DNA of 64,000 bases from Streptomyces sp. JB150 (lineage in GTDB: Bacteria > Actinomycetota > Actinomycetes > Streptomycetales > Streptomycetaceae): the NCBI RefSeq assembly GCF_011193355.1, contig NZ_CP049780.1:6912634-6976633 (forward strand), in the 5' to 3' direction. This document shows, piece by piece, positions 9,001 to 17,624 of the stretch. Made by a program: the position numbers and the translations under genes. The first letter of the stretch is position 1, and every line of letters begins with the position of its first letter. The notes under the pieces were generated by a model. That model ran no database searches and was not told the DNA's origin. It worked only from the letters and a program-made list of their open reading frames with translations.

Positions 9001-12000
9001 AGGCCTCCGGCACGCTGGTGGACGGGCTCGACAACTCCACCACCACGGTGGTCTCCGAGACGGTGACCGCGAACGGCACGACCCTGTCGCGTCCCCAGCG
9101 GATCATCGCCCCGTCCTCCGCGGTCAGCGCCGCCACCTGCACCACGACCCCCGACACCAAGGGCTGCCGGGCACTGCAGTTCGTGTACGCCACCGCCACC
9201 ACCGCCACGGCCGACACCCTCGGCGACTTCGCCGGCCAGGTGAAGGAGATCCGGCTGTGGTCCACCGAACCCGGCGCGGCCAAGGCGACGTCGCGGGCCG
9301 TCCAGGCGTACCTGTACGACGGCAGCGGACGGCTGCGCCAGGCGTGGCACCCGCAGATCAGTCCGTCCCTGAAGACGGAGTACGCCTACGACACCGCCGG
9401 CCGGGTCACCAAGCTGACCCCGCCCGGTGAACTGCCGTGGACCTTCACCTACGGCAAGGCCGGCAGCTCCGTCACCGCCGGGGACGGCATGCTGCTGAAG
9501 GTCACCCGTCCGGGACTGAAGCAGGGCACGACGGACGTCGTCGAGGGCCAGGCGGCCACCAGCGTCGTCTACGACGTGCCGCTCACCGGCACCTCGGCGC
9601 CGTACAAGATGGGCGCCACCGACGTCCGCGCCTGGGGCCAGCTGAACGCGCCGACCGACGCCACCGCGGTCTTCCCCGCGGACTCGGTCCCGGCCGGGCA
9701 CACGGGCTCCGCGCTGACGGCCACCGGCTACCAGCGGGCCGAGGTCCACTACCTCGGGGTCTCCGGCCGCGAGGTCAACACGGCGGTGCCCGGCGGACAC
9801 ATCTCGGCCGTCGAGTACGACCGTTTCGGCAACACCGTCCGCACCCTCAGCCCCGGCAACCGCGCGCTCGCGCTCGGCACGACCGCCGCGCAGAAGGAGA
9901 CGCTGACCGGCCTCGGCATCATCGAGCGCTCCACGGCGGAACGCGCCGAACTGCTCTCCACCACCTCGCTGTTCGACGCCAAGGGCGTCCGCGAGCTGGA
10001 GGAGTTCGGCCCGCTGCACCGGGTGGACCTCACCGAGGACCTCAAGGACGGCACCACCGTGCTGATCGAGGCCGGCACCTCGGTGCCCGCCCGTGCCTGG
10101 ACCGTGTACGAGTACGACGAGGGCCGTCCCACCGACGGCACCGCGGCGGTCAAGGACCAGGTGACCCTGGAGGTCAGCGGTGTCCGGGTCCGCGACCACG
10201 ACTCGGTGATGGGGGACAAGCGCGTCAACGAGACCCAGTACGACTGGGCCAAGGGACTGCCCACCCTGACCATCCGTGACTCCGGCGGACTGAACCTGGT
10301 CACGAGCACCCACTACGACGCCCAGGGACGCGTGACCGACCAGGTCCCGCCCGGCGGCACCGGCGACGACGCGGCCTCCACCGTCACCGTCTACTGGTCC
10401 GGCACCGGCACCGGCGACTGCCAGGGCCGCCCGGAGTGGGCCGACCAGGTCTGCTGGACCGGCCCGGCCGGCACCATCACCGGCGGCGGCAGCCAGCCGA
10501 GCGGCGTCCCCGACAGCACCACCGAGTACGACTGGTGGGGCAACCCGGCCAAGGTCACCGAGACCGCCAACGGCGCCACGCGGACCACGACCACGTCGTA
10601 CGACGCGGCCGGCCGCAAGTCCAAGGTCACCGTCACGGGCGGCACCGGCCAGGCCGTCCCCGAGATCACCACGACCTACGACCCGGCCACCGGCCAGATC
10701 GCCAAGCTCACCTCGGCGACGGCGGGCACCATCACCAAGGAGTACGACAAGCTGGGCCGGCAGGTGTCCTACACCGACGCCGACGGCGGCGTCACCAGGA
10801 CCGAGTACGACCTGCTGGACCGCCCGGCGAAGGTCTCCGACTCGGTCCCGTCCACGGTGACGTACACCTACGACCACAGCGCGGAACCGCGCGGTCTGCT
10901 CACCGGCACGACCGACTCGGTCGCGGGGACGTTCTCCGCCGCGTACGACGCGGACGGCTCGGTGACCTCCGAGCGGCTGCCCGGCGGCTACGCCCTCGCC
11001 ATCACCCAGGACCCCTCGGGTGCCGAGACGTCCCGCTCCTACACCCGCACCAGCGACGGCACCTCGGTCTACACGGACACCGTGCGCGAGTCGGTGCACG
11101 GACAGGTCACCAGCCACTCCGGCTGGTCCGGCCAGAGCTACCGCTACGACAGGGCGGGCAGGCTGACCACGGTCGAGGACACCACGGGCCAGGTGTGCAC
11201 GCGCCGCTCCTACACCTTCGACAGCCGCAGCAACCGCAAGACCCTGACCACCGCGGCCGGTGACGTCGGCGCCGCCTGCCCCACCACCGGAGGAACCACC
11301 ACCACCCACACCTACGACAGCGGCGACCGGCTGGTCGACGCCGGCTACCAGTACGACGCCCTGGGCCGCACCACCGCCCTGCCCGGCAACACGGCCGGCT
11401 ACTACGTCAACGACCTCGTCCACCGTCTGACCACCGGCACCAAGCGCCAGACGTGGCAGCTCGACGCGGCCCTGCGGTTCCGCAGCTGGACCGGCGAGAC
11501 CAACAGCGGCGGCACCTGGACCCAGACCGAGTCCAAGCTCAACCACTACGCCGACGACACCGACAATCCCCGCTGGATCGTCGAGGACGCCGCGGCGGGC
11601 ACCGTGACCCGCAACGTGACGTCCGCGTCCGGCGCGTTCGCCGCCACCACCGCCAAGAGCGACCAGACGGTGCTGCACCTGAGCACCATCCACGGTGACA
11701 TCGCGCTCCAGCTGCCGCTGGACACCGGTGTCGCCCCGGTCGCCCTCGACACCGACGAGTACGGCAAGCGGCGCGACAACCAGCCGGCCACCCGCTACGG
11801 CTGGCTCGGCGGCAAGCAGCGGTCCAGCGAGACCCCGTCCGGTATCACCCTCATGGGCTCGCGGCTCTACCAGGCCGAAACCGGCCGCTTCCTGTCCCGG
11901 GACCCGATCCCGGGCGGCAACGCGAACCCGTACGAGTACTGCTCCGGTGATCCGGTCAACTGCTACGACCTCTCCGGCAACTACAGCACCGGAGGCCTGA

Positions 12001-12398
12001 TACCCGAGGCGGCCATCTGCGCCTTGTTCGTCCTGTGGTGCGCCGACATGGTCTACATCACGCACTGGGCGCTCAAGGAGGCCAAGCGCGCCTACAGCAA
12101 CGGCCCGAAGCAGAACGCCTACCGGCACTGCATCTGGCAGGCCATGCTGACCTGGGCCGTGGGATCCAGCCTGGCCAAGTCCCTCGGCTGGGCCCACGAG
12201 AAGAACGCCGGCAGTTCCGCGAAGGCCAAGCGGGACTCCGCGGCCGACCGGTACAACAACACGGTCGGCCGGAAGATCGGCGGCCAGATCACGGCGTGGA
12301 CCTACGGCGGAGCCAAGAAGGCGGCGTGCGCTCGCTGCAAGAAGGCCGTCAAGCAGCACAAGCTGAAGTCCAACGCCAAGGGCAATCCCTGGGTCTAG
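6075..12398 (+). CDS. Secreted RHS/YD-repeat protein with polymorphic C-terminal domain
   Basis: 2107 residues from a TTG start chosen for the AAGGGGAG site just upstream; TTG 6045 is in frame but has no ribosome site. A basic N-terminus and hydrophobic stretch ending near ALYGAEAALA suggest secretion. A DNRLRE-type domain follows (about residues 320-500), then beta-sandwich segments, then many YD repeats (for example EYDKLGRQVSYTDADGG) and the RHS core ending ETGRFLSRDPIPGG and DPVNCYDLSG at about 1965. The last 140 residues differ from the core and carry NAYRHCIWQAM, WAHEKN and DRYNNTVGRKIG, like the DUF6973 pattern. In this family the C-terminus is typically a toxin released from the RHS shell. 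Confidence 0.88.
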   Translation: MNSHSPRGGTGPLGLLRPGGRQRVRRVAAGLALVMATSALYGAEAALAVQPPAAAAAKPKKPAATTAADIASARVAARLTGKRVEALSERTETSTTWANPDGSLTSELSAGPVRFRDGDAWRAVDLDLVRARDGSVAPKAHPRGLELGKRGGKRLASLSDDDGAAARDLVTLGEGDQRITLQWKGGLPEPELDGNRATYPNAVPGGDVVVEATRTGFEQYVDIRKRPERKGYTYTLPLKAEGLKVKRLKDGSLRFTDRKSGTKAVMPAPVMWDAAVDKRSGEHTHRAKVAMKVVKTAGGVDLVLTPDAKFLADPDTKYPVTVDPSTSALSNVFDTYVQQGETVDWSTDTELDFGNPGTKNADGTPRTAQSFITWNTTPIQDALVSSAKLSLWNFHSANTDCKAHPWEVWASGAASTASRWANRPTMTAKKATSTETRGNADCATQPDGWINADVTALAQDWATVKATRGHMGIRASDESVVAQWKRVNSANAAANPPKLVVNYNYRPRTGTQQEAGPPFLSYAGAYVVNTTTPTLRDTFVDTDGDKVKGTFQIADNATGAQLGEILVSPLTPSGQPASVTVPSGLLTEGKTYKFRTSPYDGTHYNLGWSAWKTFTVDTKAPLAPAKVVSTDYPSDKWVKGAGQPGTFTVTPPAADHNWLEWSLDGVTWTKAATGGSTADKALTVTPPKNGTHTLQVRAVDKADNKSEAVEYTFHAGPGGFVEPSDGERTARRLPLVAEAEAGKYDSVSFSWRRSEADPWVKIPVGDVTAAGTALTAWPVPLTNGQNAALVWNAVGTVDPDGSVQIKADFTGPNSAAASTPPLTVVVDRTADGAATSEIGPGRLNLLTGDYGLSATDASYFNMTVSRTASSRTPGRAAQQTGQAPIFGKEWVSGTTTGQADSDYSHVRRISDTAVDVVLPDGDAIHFTANTAKTGWIAEPGAEDLTLTGSVSGSFTLTDTDGMVTRFTKPQGASTWQASGTLVDGLDNSTTTVVSETVTANGTTLSRPQRIIAPSSAVSAATCTTTPDTKGCRALQFVYATATTATADTLGDFAGQVKEIRLWSTEPGAAKATSRAVQAYLYDGSGRLRQAWHPQISPSLKTEYAYDTAGRVTKLTPPGELPWTFTYGKAGSSVTAGDGMLLKVTRPGLKQGTTDVVEGQAATSVVYDVPLTGTSAPYKMGATDVRAWGQLNAPTDATAVFPADSVPAGHTGSALTATGYQRAEVHYLGVSGREVNTAVPGGHISAVEYDRFGNTVRTLSPGNRALALGTTAAQKETLTGLGIIERSTAERAELLSTTSLFDAKGVRELEEFGPLHRVDLTEDLKDGTTVLIEAGTSVPARAWTVYEYDEGRPTDGTAAVKDQVTLEVSGVRVRDHDSVMGDKRVNETQYDWAKGLPTLTIRDSGGLNLVTSTHYDAQGRVTDQVPPGGTGDDAASTVTVYWSGTGTGDCQGRPEWADQVCWTGPAGTITGGGSQPSGVPDSTTEYDWWGNPAKVTETANGATRTTTTSYDAAGRKSKVTVTGGTGQAVPEITTTYDPATGQIAKLTSATAGTITKEYDKLGRQVSYTDADGGVTRTEYDLLDRPAKVSDSVPSTVTYTYDHSAEPRGLLTGTTDSVAGTFSAAYDADGSVTSERLPGGYALAITQDPSGAETSRSYTRTSDGTSVYTDTVRESVHGQVTSHSGWSGQSYRYDRAGRLTTVEDTTGQVCTRRSYTFDSRSNRKTLTTAAGDVGAACPTTGGTTTTHTYDSGDRLVDAGYQYDALGRTTALPGNTAGYYVNDLVHRLTTGTKRQTWQLDAALRFRSWTGETNSGGTWTQTESKLNHYADDTDNPRWIVEDAAAGTVTRNVTSASGAFAATTAKSDQTVLHLSTIHGDIALQLPLDTGVAPVALDTDEYGKRRDNQPATRYGWLGGKQRSSETPSGITLMGSRLYQAETGRFLSRDPIPGGNANPYEYCSGDPVNCYDLSGNYSTGGLIPEAAICALFVLWCADMVYITHWALKEAKRAYSNGPKQNAYRHCIWQAMLTWAVGSSLAKSLGWAHEKNAGSSAKAKRDSAADRYNNTVGRKIGGQITAWTYGGAKKAACARCKKAVKQHKLKSNAKGNPWV

Positions 12399-12420
12399 CG
12401 ACCCGGCAGGCACCACCAGA

Positions 12421-12451
12421 GGCAGGGCCGTCCGTTCCGGACGGCCCTGCC
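12421..12451 (+). terminator. 13-bp perfect hairpin after the RHS gene
   Basis: Arms 12421-12433 and 12439-12451 pair perfectly over 13 bp with a 5-nt loop, followed by a C-rich run. It lies 22 nt beyond the RHS stop and separates that gene from the small membrane protein downstream, so the two may not be a simple operon. Confidence 0.8.
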
Positions 12452-12488
12452 GTCCCCCCACGAACCCCCGAAAGCGATCGAAGCGATC

Positions 12489-12854
12489 ATGCTTACGTCA
12501 CTCCTCCCCACCCGGCAGGGACCGCGTTTCGCCCTCCTGGAATCCGGCGTCACGCTCTTCGCCGCCCTCTGCTGGAAAGTGCTCGCCTTCGCGATGTACG
12601 CCGAGGGCTACGACCTCGACGACAGCGCACCGGCCCAGGTGACGGGCGACGAGGACATCGCGGCGCTGGCCCTGCTCTTCGGACTCTCGGTCCCCGTGAC
12701 CTGGCTCCTGCGCCTGATCCCCTGGCAGCCGCTGCGCACCGCCACGGACGCGATCATCGCGCTGCGCCTCGTGGCCGTCGTGCTGCTGTCCGCGGTGATG
12801 TTCGCCGGCCTGCTCACCGGGGTCCGCGTTCCGCTGGTGGAGTGGCGTTTCTGA
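12489..12854 (+). CDS. Small membrane protein, candidate immunity partner of RHS tail
   Basis: 121 residues with about three hydrophobic segments (near residues 17-35, 58-74 and 88-110) and an acidic stretch (DLDDSAPAQVTGDEDI) between the first two. I recognise no family. Its position directly behind the variable C-terminus of an RHS protein is where immunity genes normally sit, so it is a candidate immunity protein; a membrane-bound one would suit a toxin acting at the envelope. The ribosome site is weak (GAAGCG) and a strong terminator separates it from the RHS gene. Confidence 0.6.
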   Translation: MLTSLLPTRQGPRFALLESGVTLFAALCWKVLAFAMYAEGYDLDDSAPAQVTGDEDIAALALLFGLSVPVTWLLRLIPWQPLRTATDAIIALRLVAVVLLSAVMFAGLLTGVRVPLVEWRF

Positions 12855-12945
12855 CGGTCACTCGGTGACCCGTCCGGGGAAGACCGCCCCAGGCGGCGGG
12901 GGAAGGCCCGTGAAGGGACCGCGCCGCCCGGGGCCCGGCGTGTGA

Positions 12946-13965
12946 CTACGCCGCGTCCTCGGCGAAGGCCTCGTCGGTGAAGGCCTCCTCCGGCATCATC
13001 GCGGCGCCGAACCCGCTCATGATCTCCTCGATGTCCAGCTCGGTCGCGCCGGCCGGAGCCGTGAGCGCCCCGCCCTCACTCAGCCGCACCACGAGGCCCA
13101 GATTCTTCACCTTCGCGTTCTCGGCCAGCTCGGCGAGGTCGACGCGCACCTCGGTCAGGTCGCCGTTCTCGAGCGTGAAGTCGGCCGTGACCTTCGTGTT
13201 CGGGGCGTCCTTGAAGTCCTTCTCGGTGGGCAGCTCCATACCCGGCGGCAGGCTCTTCGCGAGCGGGCGGATCTCGCCGACCAGCTCCGAGACCAGCGTG
13301 CGGAAGGGAGCGGTGGCGGTGATGTGCTCGGCGCCGTCCTCGCCCCCGGACGTCTTGAACTCGACCTCGCGGGCGATGGTCTTGCGGACCGCCTCCAGCA
13401 GCCGCTTCTGCGTCTTGGCGTCCAGCGTGGGCTCGGGCGCGGGCTCCGCGCCGGGCTCGGCACCCATCTCGGAGGTGGTCCGCTCCATCTCCTCGGTGTC
13501 GATCTTCACCCACTCCCCGTCGAGCACCTTCTTCAGCGCGCCCGCCTCCGGCGGCAGGTCGTTCGCCGACGGCACGGGGGCGCCCATCGCCTTGCCGAGG
13601 GACTTGGCGTCGGTGCGGATGTAGGTGTAGTCGCCGACGACCCGGTACTCGACCAGGTCGCCGTCCTCGGTGCCGACCTTCATGGCCATGCCGACGAAGT
13701 CCTTCTCACCGGACTCGTCGATCGGCTTCTTGGACTGCATGGTGACGCTGATGGTCGCGCCGCTGAGCAGTTCGGCGACCTCGTCGGGCAGTTCCTCGCC
13801 CGGCTCCGGCTCCGAGGAGGCGTCCAGCGCCTTCAGGCTCGCGGCGTCCGTGTCGAGTTCCAGCTCGAACGAGAGCGTCTTCTCGGCGCCGAGCTTCTCG
13901 AAGGCCTGGTCCAGCTTCTGCCCGGCGGAGAGCTGCTCCACGGTGCCGCAGGCGGCCGCGGCCAC
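12946..13965 (-). CDS. Probable lipoprotein with start codon in doubt
   Basis: 339 residues from GTG 13965, but the frame stays open upstream and encodes a typical lipoprotein signal (IRKTLPAAAVVGAVLVAAAA before Cys). No ATG, GTG or TTG exists at the beginning of that signal; ATC codons at 14022 and 14019 sit 3-6 nt after GAGGAG, suggesting a rare ATC start or a lost ATG. The mature part is acidic with a fold like LppX/LprG-type actinobacterial lipoproteins (two similar halves, FELELDTDAA then YRVVGDYTYIRT). Likely anchored outside the membrane; function unknown. Convergent with the gene at 12489. Confidence 0.7.
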   Translation of the reverse strand: MAAAACGTVEQLSAGQKLDQAFEKLGAEKTLSFELELDTDAASLKALDASSEPEPGEELPDEVAELLSGATISVTMQSKKPIDESGEKDFVGMAMKVGTEDGDLVEYRVVGDYTYIRTDAKSLGKAMGAPVPSANDLPPEAGALKKVLDGEWVKIDTEEMERTTSEMGAEPGAEPAPEPTLDAKTQKRLLEAVRKTIAREVEFKTSGGEDGAEHITATAPFRTLVSELVGEIRPLAKSLPPGMELPTEKDFKDAPNTKVTADFTLENGDLTEVRVDLAELAENAKVKNLGLVVRLSEGGALTAPAGATELDIEEIMSGFGAAMMPEEAFTDEAFAEDAA

Positions 13966-14160
13966 CAGAACGGCGCCGACGACCGCGGCGGCGGGCAGGG
14001 TCTTGCGTATGGCGGTGATGATGGTCTCCTCGTCGGTGCGAGCACGGCGATCGGCTGTCGATGAGTAGACACCTGACGCGGCCCGATGGTTGCCCCCGGT
14101 TTTCCGCGCACCACGGGCGGGCCGCGCGCGTGCCGCGGGAAGGGAAAGAGAAAAGAAGGA

Positions 14161-14198
14161 GGGGAGGACGTCCCGCGGGCCGGCGGGACGTCCTCCCC
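14161..14198 (-). terminator. 16-bp hairpin terminating the das-type operon
   Basis: Arms 14161-14176 and 14183-14198 are perfectly complementary over 16 bp with a 6-nt loop. Lies 17 nt beyond the stop of the leftward GH3 gene, the last gene of the ABC importer operon. Confidence 0.85.
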
Positions 14199-14215
14199 GA
14201 TACGTACCGCTCGGC

Positions 14216-15706
14216 TCAGCCGGCGACGATCCGCTCCGCCGCCGCGATCGCGCAGACGCGAGCCGCGCCGTACGTGGCCAGGTACAGCGCGCCGCGGGGC
14301 GCGGACTGCGCGACGCCCATCTCCACCACGACGGTGTCCGGGCGGGCGGCCAGCAGGGTGTCGAGGGCGGCGCTCATCCAGTCGTGCCGGTGTTCGTCCC
14401 GGACCACGGCGACGACCCGCCGGTCACCCGCCGCGGCGAGTGCCTCCTTGCCGGCCTCCGCACCGGAGAAGACACCGCTCTCGGTGCCGGGCAGCAGGCG
14501 TTCCAGCTCGGCGCCCACACCCCACGGCGTCTCGTCCCCCACGGCGATGTTGGCCACCGGCTGGAACGTGGCCACGAACACCGGCTCGGTGACCGGCGCC
14601 GCGCCCGGCCCGGCGACGACGGTGACCGCGCGGCGTGCGGCGACCAGACCGATCTCCCGCTCGGCCGGGTTGTCCGGGGCCGTCGTCCGCGCCGTGGCCG
14701 CGGTCCACCGAGCCAGGTCCCGTACCCGGGACGCCGCGTCGGCCAGCCGTTCCTCGGACAGTTCACCGGAGCGCACGGCGCTCACGAGGGCGTCCCGCAG
14801 GCTCAGCACCGTTGCCTCGTCGCACAGTCCGCCGCCGACGCAGATGGCGTCCGCACCGGCCGCGACGGCCATGACCACGCCGCGCTCCAGGCCGTAGGTG
14901 CCGGAGATGGCCTGCATCTCCATGCCGTCCGTGACGATCAGGCCCTGGTAGCCGAGTTCACCGCGCAGCAGACCGGTCAGAATGCGCGGCGAGAGCGTCG
15001 CCGGGTACTCCGGGTCGAGGGCCGGCACCAGGATGTGCGCGCTCATCACGGCCTGGGTGCCGGCCGCGATCGCCGCCCGGAACGGGACCAGTTCACGCTC
15101 GGCCAGCGTGCCGGCGTCGACGTCGATGCGCGGCACCGAGTGGTGGGAGTCGACGCTGGTGTCGCCATGGCCGGGGAAGTGCTTGGTGCACGCCGCGACC
15201 CCCGAGGACTGCAGGCCTCTGACGTAGGCGGCGGTGTGCCGCGCGACGAGCGCGGTGTCGGCACCGAAGGACCGCACGCCGATGACCGGGTTCAGCGGAT
15301 CGGCGTTGACGTCGGCCGACGGCGCCCAGTTGAAGTTGATGCCGCACGCCGCGAGACGGCGGCCCAGCTCCCGTGCGACGCCGTGCGTCAGATCGGTGTC
15401 GTCGACGGCTCCCAGCGCGTGGTTGCCGGGGAACGAGGAACCGGTGCGCACCTCCAGGCGTGTGACGTCGCCGCTCTCCTCGTCGATGGCCACCAGGAGG
15501 TTCTCCTGCTCGGCCCGCAACTGCGCGGTGAGGGCGGTGACCTGCTCGGCCGTGGTCACGTTGCGGCCGAACAGGGCGATCGAGGCCAGCCCTTCGCCGA
15601 TCCGGCGGCGCACCCAGTCGGGAGCGGTGGTCCCCGCGAAACCCGGCTGCAGCACGGCGAGGGCGTCACGGGTGAGCGTGTCGGTTCTGCTGGTGGATGT
15701 CGTCAT
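14216..15706 (-). CDS. dasD: GH3 beta-N-acetylglucosaminidase (DasD/NagZ-type)
   Basis: 496 residues, ATG 15706, 6 nt after the permease stop. Glycoside hydrolase family 3 with the NagZ signature KHFPGHGDTSVDSHHSVP near residues 178-195, which supplies the Asp/His dyad of N-acetylglucosaminidases, followed by a second Rossmann-like domain. No signal peptide is evident, so it probably cleaves imported chito-oligosaccharides in the cytoplasm. Its place at the end of a dasABC-type importer operon beside a DasR-like regulator matches dasD of Streptomyces. I cannot tell orthologue from paralogue. Confidence 0.8.
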   Translation of the reverse strand: MTTSTSRTDTLTRDALAVLQPGFAGTTAPDWVRRRIGEGLASIALFGRNVTTAEQVTALTAQLRAEQENLLVAIDEESGDVTRLEVRTGSSFPGNHALGAVDDTDLTHGVARELGRRLAACGINFNWAPSADVNADPLNPVIGVRSFGADTALVARHTAAYVRGLQSSGVAACTKHFPGHGDTSVDSHHSVPRIDVDAGTLAERELVPFRAAIAAGTQAVMSAHILVPALDPEYPATLSPRILTGLLRGELGYQGLIVTDGMEMQAISGTYGLERGVVMAVAAGADAICVGGGLCDEATVLSLRDALVSAVRSGELSEERLADAASRVRDLARWTAATARTTAPDNPAEREIGLVAARRAVTVVAGPGAAPVTEPVFVATFQPVANIAVGDETPWGVGAELERLLPGTESGVFSGAEAGKEALAAAGDRRVVAVVRDEHRHDWMSAALDTLLAARPDTVVVEMGVAQSAPRGALYLATYGAARVCAIAAAERIVAG

Positions 15707-15712
15707 GCCGAG

Positions 15713-16543
15713 TTATCCCTTCACAGCGCCGTCGGTGAGACCGCTGACGGCCTTGCGCTGCAGGAAGACGAAAAGGACCAGGATGGGCAGCGCGAACAAC
15801 GAGGAAGCGGCCATCGTGGCGCCCCAGTCGTCGCCGAACGCGGTGCGGAACTGCGAGATCCACAGGGGGAGGGTCTGGTACTCGATGCTCTTGTTCAGGA
15901 TGAGGACCAGGGGATACTCGTTCCAGGCGGTGATGAACCCGAACAGCGAGGTGGCCATCAGGCCGGGGGCGAGCAGCGGGAAGATCACCTTGCGGAAGGC
16001 CTGGACGCGGGTGCAGCCGTCGACCATCGCGGATTCCTCCAGCTCCCTGGGCACCGCGGCGACATAGCCACGCAGCGTCAGGATGGTGAACGGGAGCACC
16101 ATCATCATGTAGAAGACGGTGAGCGGCACCAGGCTGTCGAGCATGTCGCTGTCGCGCACGAGCATGTAGTTGGCGATCACCATCACCTCCCACGGCGCCA
16201 TCTGCGCGAGCATGAAGACGACGACGAAGGCGCCGCGGCCGGCGAACCGCATCCGGGCCAGGGCGAACGACGCGAACAGGGCGATGACGAGCGACAGCAG
16301 CACCGCGAGCACGGTCACCGTGACGGAGTTGCGCACCAGCGTCCAGAAGTGGTCCGCGTGGATCGCCCGGTCGAAGTGCTCGAAGGTGAGGTTCACGGGG
16401 ACCCAGACGGGGTCCTCGGCGATGATGTCGCCGGTCGGCTTCAGGGCCGTGGCGAACATCCAGTAGACGGGGAACGCGAAGACCACGAAGAGGACGACGG
16501 CGGTCGCGTTGAGCGACAGCCGGCCGAAGAGCGAGCGCTTCAC
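15713..16543 (-). CDS. dasC: Sugar ABC transporter permease, DasC-type
   Basis: 276 residues, six membrane helices, GTG start overlapping the dasB stop (GTGA). The cytoplasmic EAA loop is present (RELEESAMVDGCTRVQAFRK near residues 186-205), which docks the shared ATPase (MsiK in Streptomyces; not encoded here). Belongs to the MalG-like CUT1 permeases. With the neighbouring permease and binding protein it should import N-acetylglucosamine oligomers, if the das assignment holds. Confidence 0.82.
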   Translation of the reverse strand: MKRSLFGRLSLNATAVVLFVVFAFPVYWMFATALKPTGDIIAEDPVWVPVNLTFEHFDRAIHADHFWTLVRNSVTVTVLAVLLSLVIALFASFALARMRFAGRGAFVVVFMLAQMAPWEVMVIANYMLVRDSDMLDSLVPLTVFYMMMVLPFTILTLRGYVAAVPRELEESAMVDGCTRVQAFRKVIFPLLAPGLMATSLFGFITAWNEYPLVLILNKSIEYQTLPLWISQFRTAFGDDWGATMAASSLFALPILVLFVFLQRKAVSGLTDGAVKG

Positions 16544-17538
16544 AGCTTGTCCTCCTCCTGCTTGAGCACGGTGCGCAGGTAGTACGAGGTGATCACCAGC
16601 AGGACCAGGATGGTCAGGAAGGAGATCGCGGCGCCCATGCCGAAGTGCTGGTTGCCCACCCCTTCGACGAACGCGTAGATGGGCAGGGTCTCGGTGAGCC
16701 GGTCGGGGCCGCCCTCGTTCAGGGCGAAGATCTGGGGGAACGCCTTGAACACCCAGATGATCTCCAGGAACGTCGTGGCGTAGAGGAAGGGCCGCAGGAA
16801 CGGGAAGGTCACCGAGGTGAAGCTCTTCCAGGCACCGGCGCCGTCGAGGGAGGCGGCCTCGTAGAGTTCCCTGGGGATGGTCGTCGTGGCGGCGTAGAGG
16901 TTGAGCGCCACGAACGGGATGGACTGCCATACGATCAGCAGGGTGATGACGGAGAAGGTCGAGAACTGGGTCCCGAGCCAGTTGTAGTCGGCCATGGAGT
17001 GCCAGCCGAGCTTGTCCAGCACCCAGTTGACGACTCCGAACCGCTGCGCGAAGAGCCACTGGTAGATGGTGGTGGCCGCGACCACGGGCATGGCCCAGGC
17101 GAGCACGAGTCCCAGCATGAGCAGCAGCCGCATCCGGGCGCCGAGCCGGGCGAGGAGCAGGCCGATCAGGGTGCCCAGGCCCATGATGAGCACCACGTTG
17201 GCCGCGGTGAACAGCACCGTCCGCTTGACGACGCTCCAGAACTCCGCGCTGGCCAGTACCTCACGGTAGTTGTCGACCCCGTTCCACTCCGTGAGGTGCT
17301 GGATGAGCTGGCGTGCGTGGAGGTTCTGGAAGGACAGCAGTCCGTTCTTCACCAAGGGCCCGCCGAGCAGGATCAGGGTGGCGAGCAGCGCCGGCAGCAG
17401 GAGGAGGTAGGGGGCGACGGCCTGCCGGCCGGGTGCGGTCGGGGATCTGCGTTTCCCTTCCCGCTGAGGCGGAACGGCCTCGGTCTTGTGGGCACTGGCA
17501 CCCCCAGCGGTGTCCGTGCCTTGGGTCTGCACTGGCAT
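16540..17538 (-). CDS. dasB: Sugar ABC transporter permease, DasB-type
   Basis: 332 residues with a 40-residue hydrophilic N-terminus then six helices. Contains the CUT1 EAA loop (IPRELYEAASLDGAGAWKSF near residues 231-250). MalF-like partner of the following permease, coupled to it by a 4-nt overlap. Located 86 nt after the binding-protein gene. No ATPase gene is in the operon, as expected for Streptomyces CUT1 systems that share MsiK. Confidence 0.82.
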   Translation of the reverse strand: MPVQTQGTDTAGGASAHKTEAVPPQREGKRRSPTAPGRQAVAPYLLLLPALLATLILLGGPLVKNGLLSFQNLHARQLIQHLTEWNGVDNYREVLASAEFWSVVKRTVLFTAANVVLIMGLGTLIGLLLARLGARMRLLLMLGLVLAWAMPVVAATTIYQWLFAQRFGVVNWVLDKLGWHSMADYNWLGTQFSTFSVITLLIVWQSIPFVALNLYAATTTIPRELYEAASLDGAGAWKSFTSVTFPFLRPFLYATTFLEIIWVFKAFPQIFALNEGGPDRLTETLPIYAFVEGVGNQHFGMGAAISFLTILVLLVITSYYLRTVLKQEEDKL

Positions 17539-17624
17539 GGCTTGCCGTCTCTTTCGTGGCCGTACGGTTCAGCGCGTCCGCGCCGGGGGCGGGGTGTGCG
17601 TGGCGCCCCCGGCGCGAGGCGTCG

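Noticed and set aside
6087..12461. A 2124-codon open frame antisense to the RHS gene
   Set aside because: It is the expected GC-rich shadow of the real gene: composition is Gly/Val/Arg/Ala-rich with no domains, while the opposite strand has clear YD repeats and RHS motifs.
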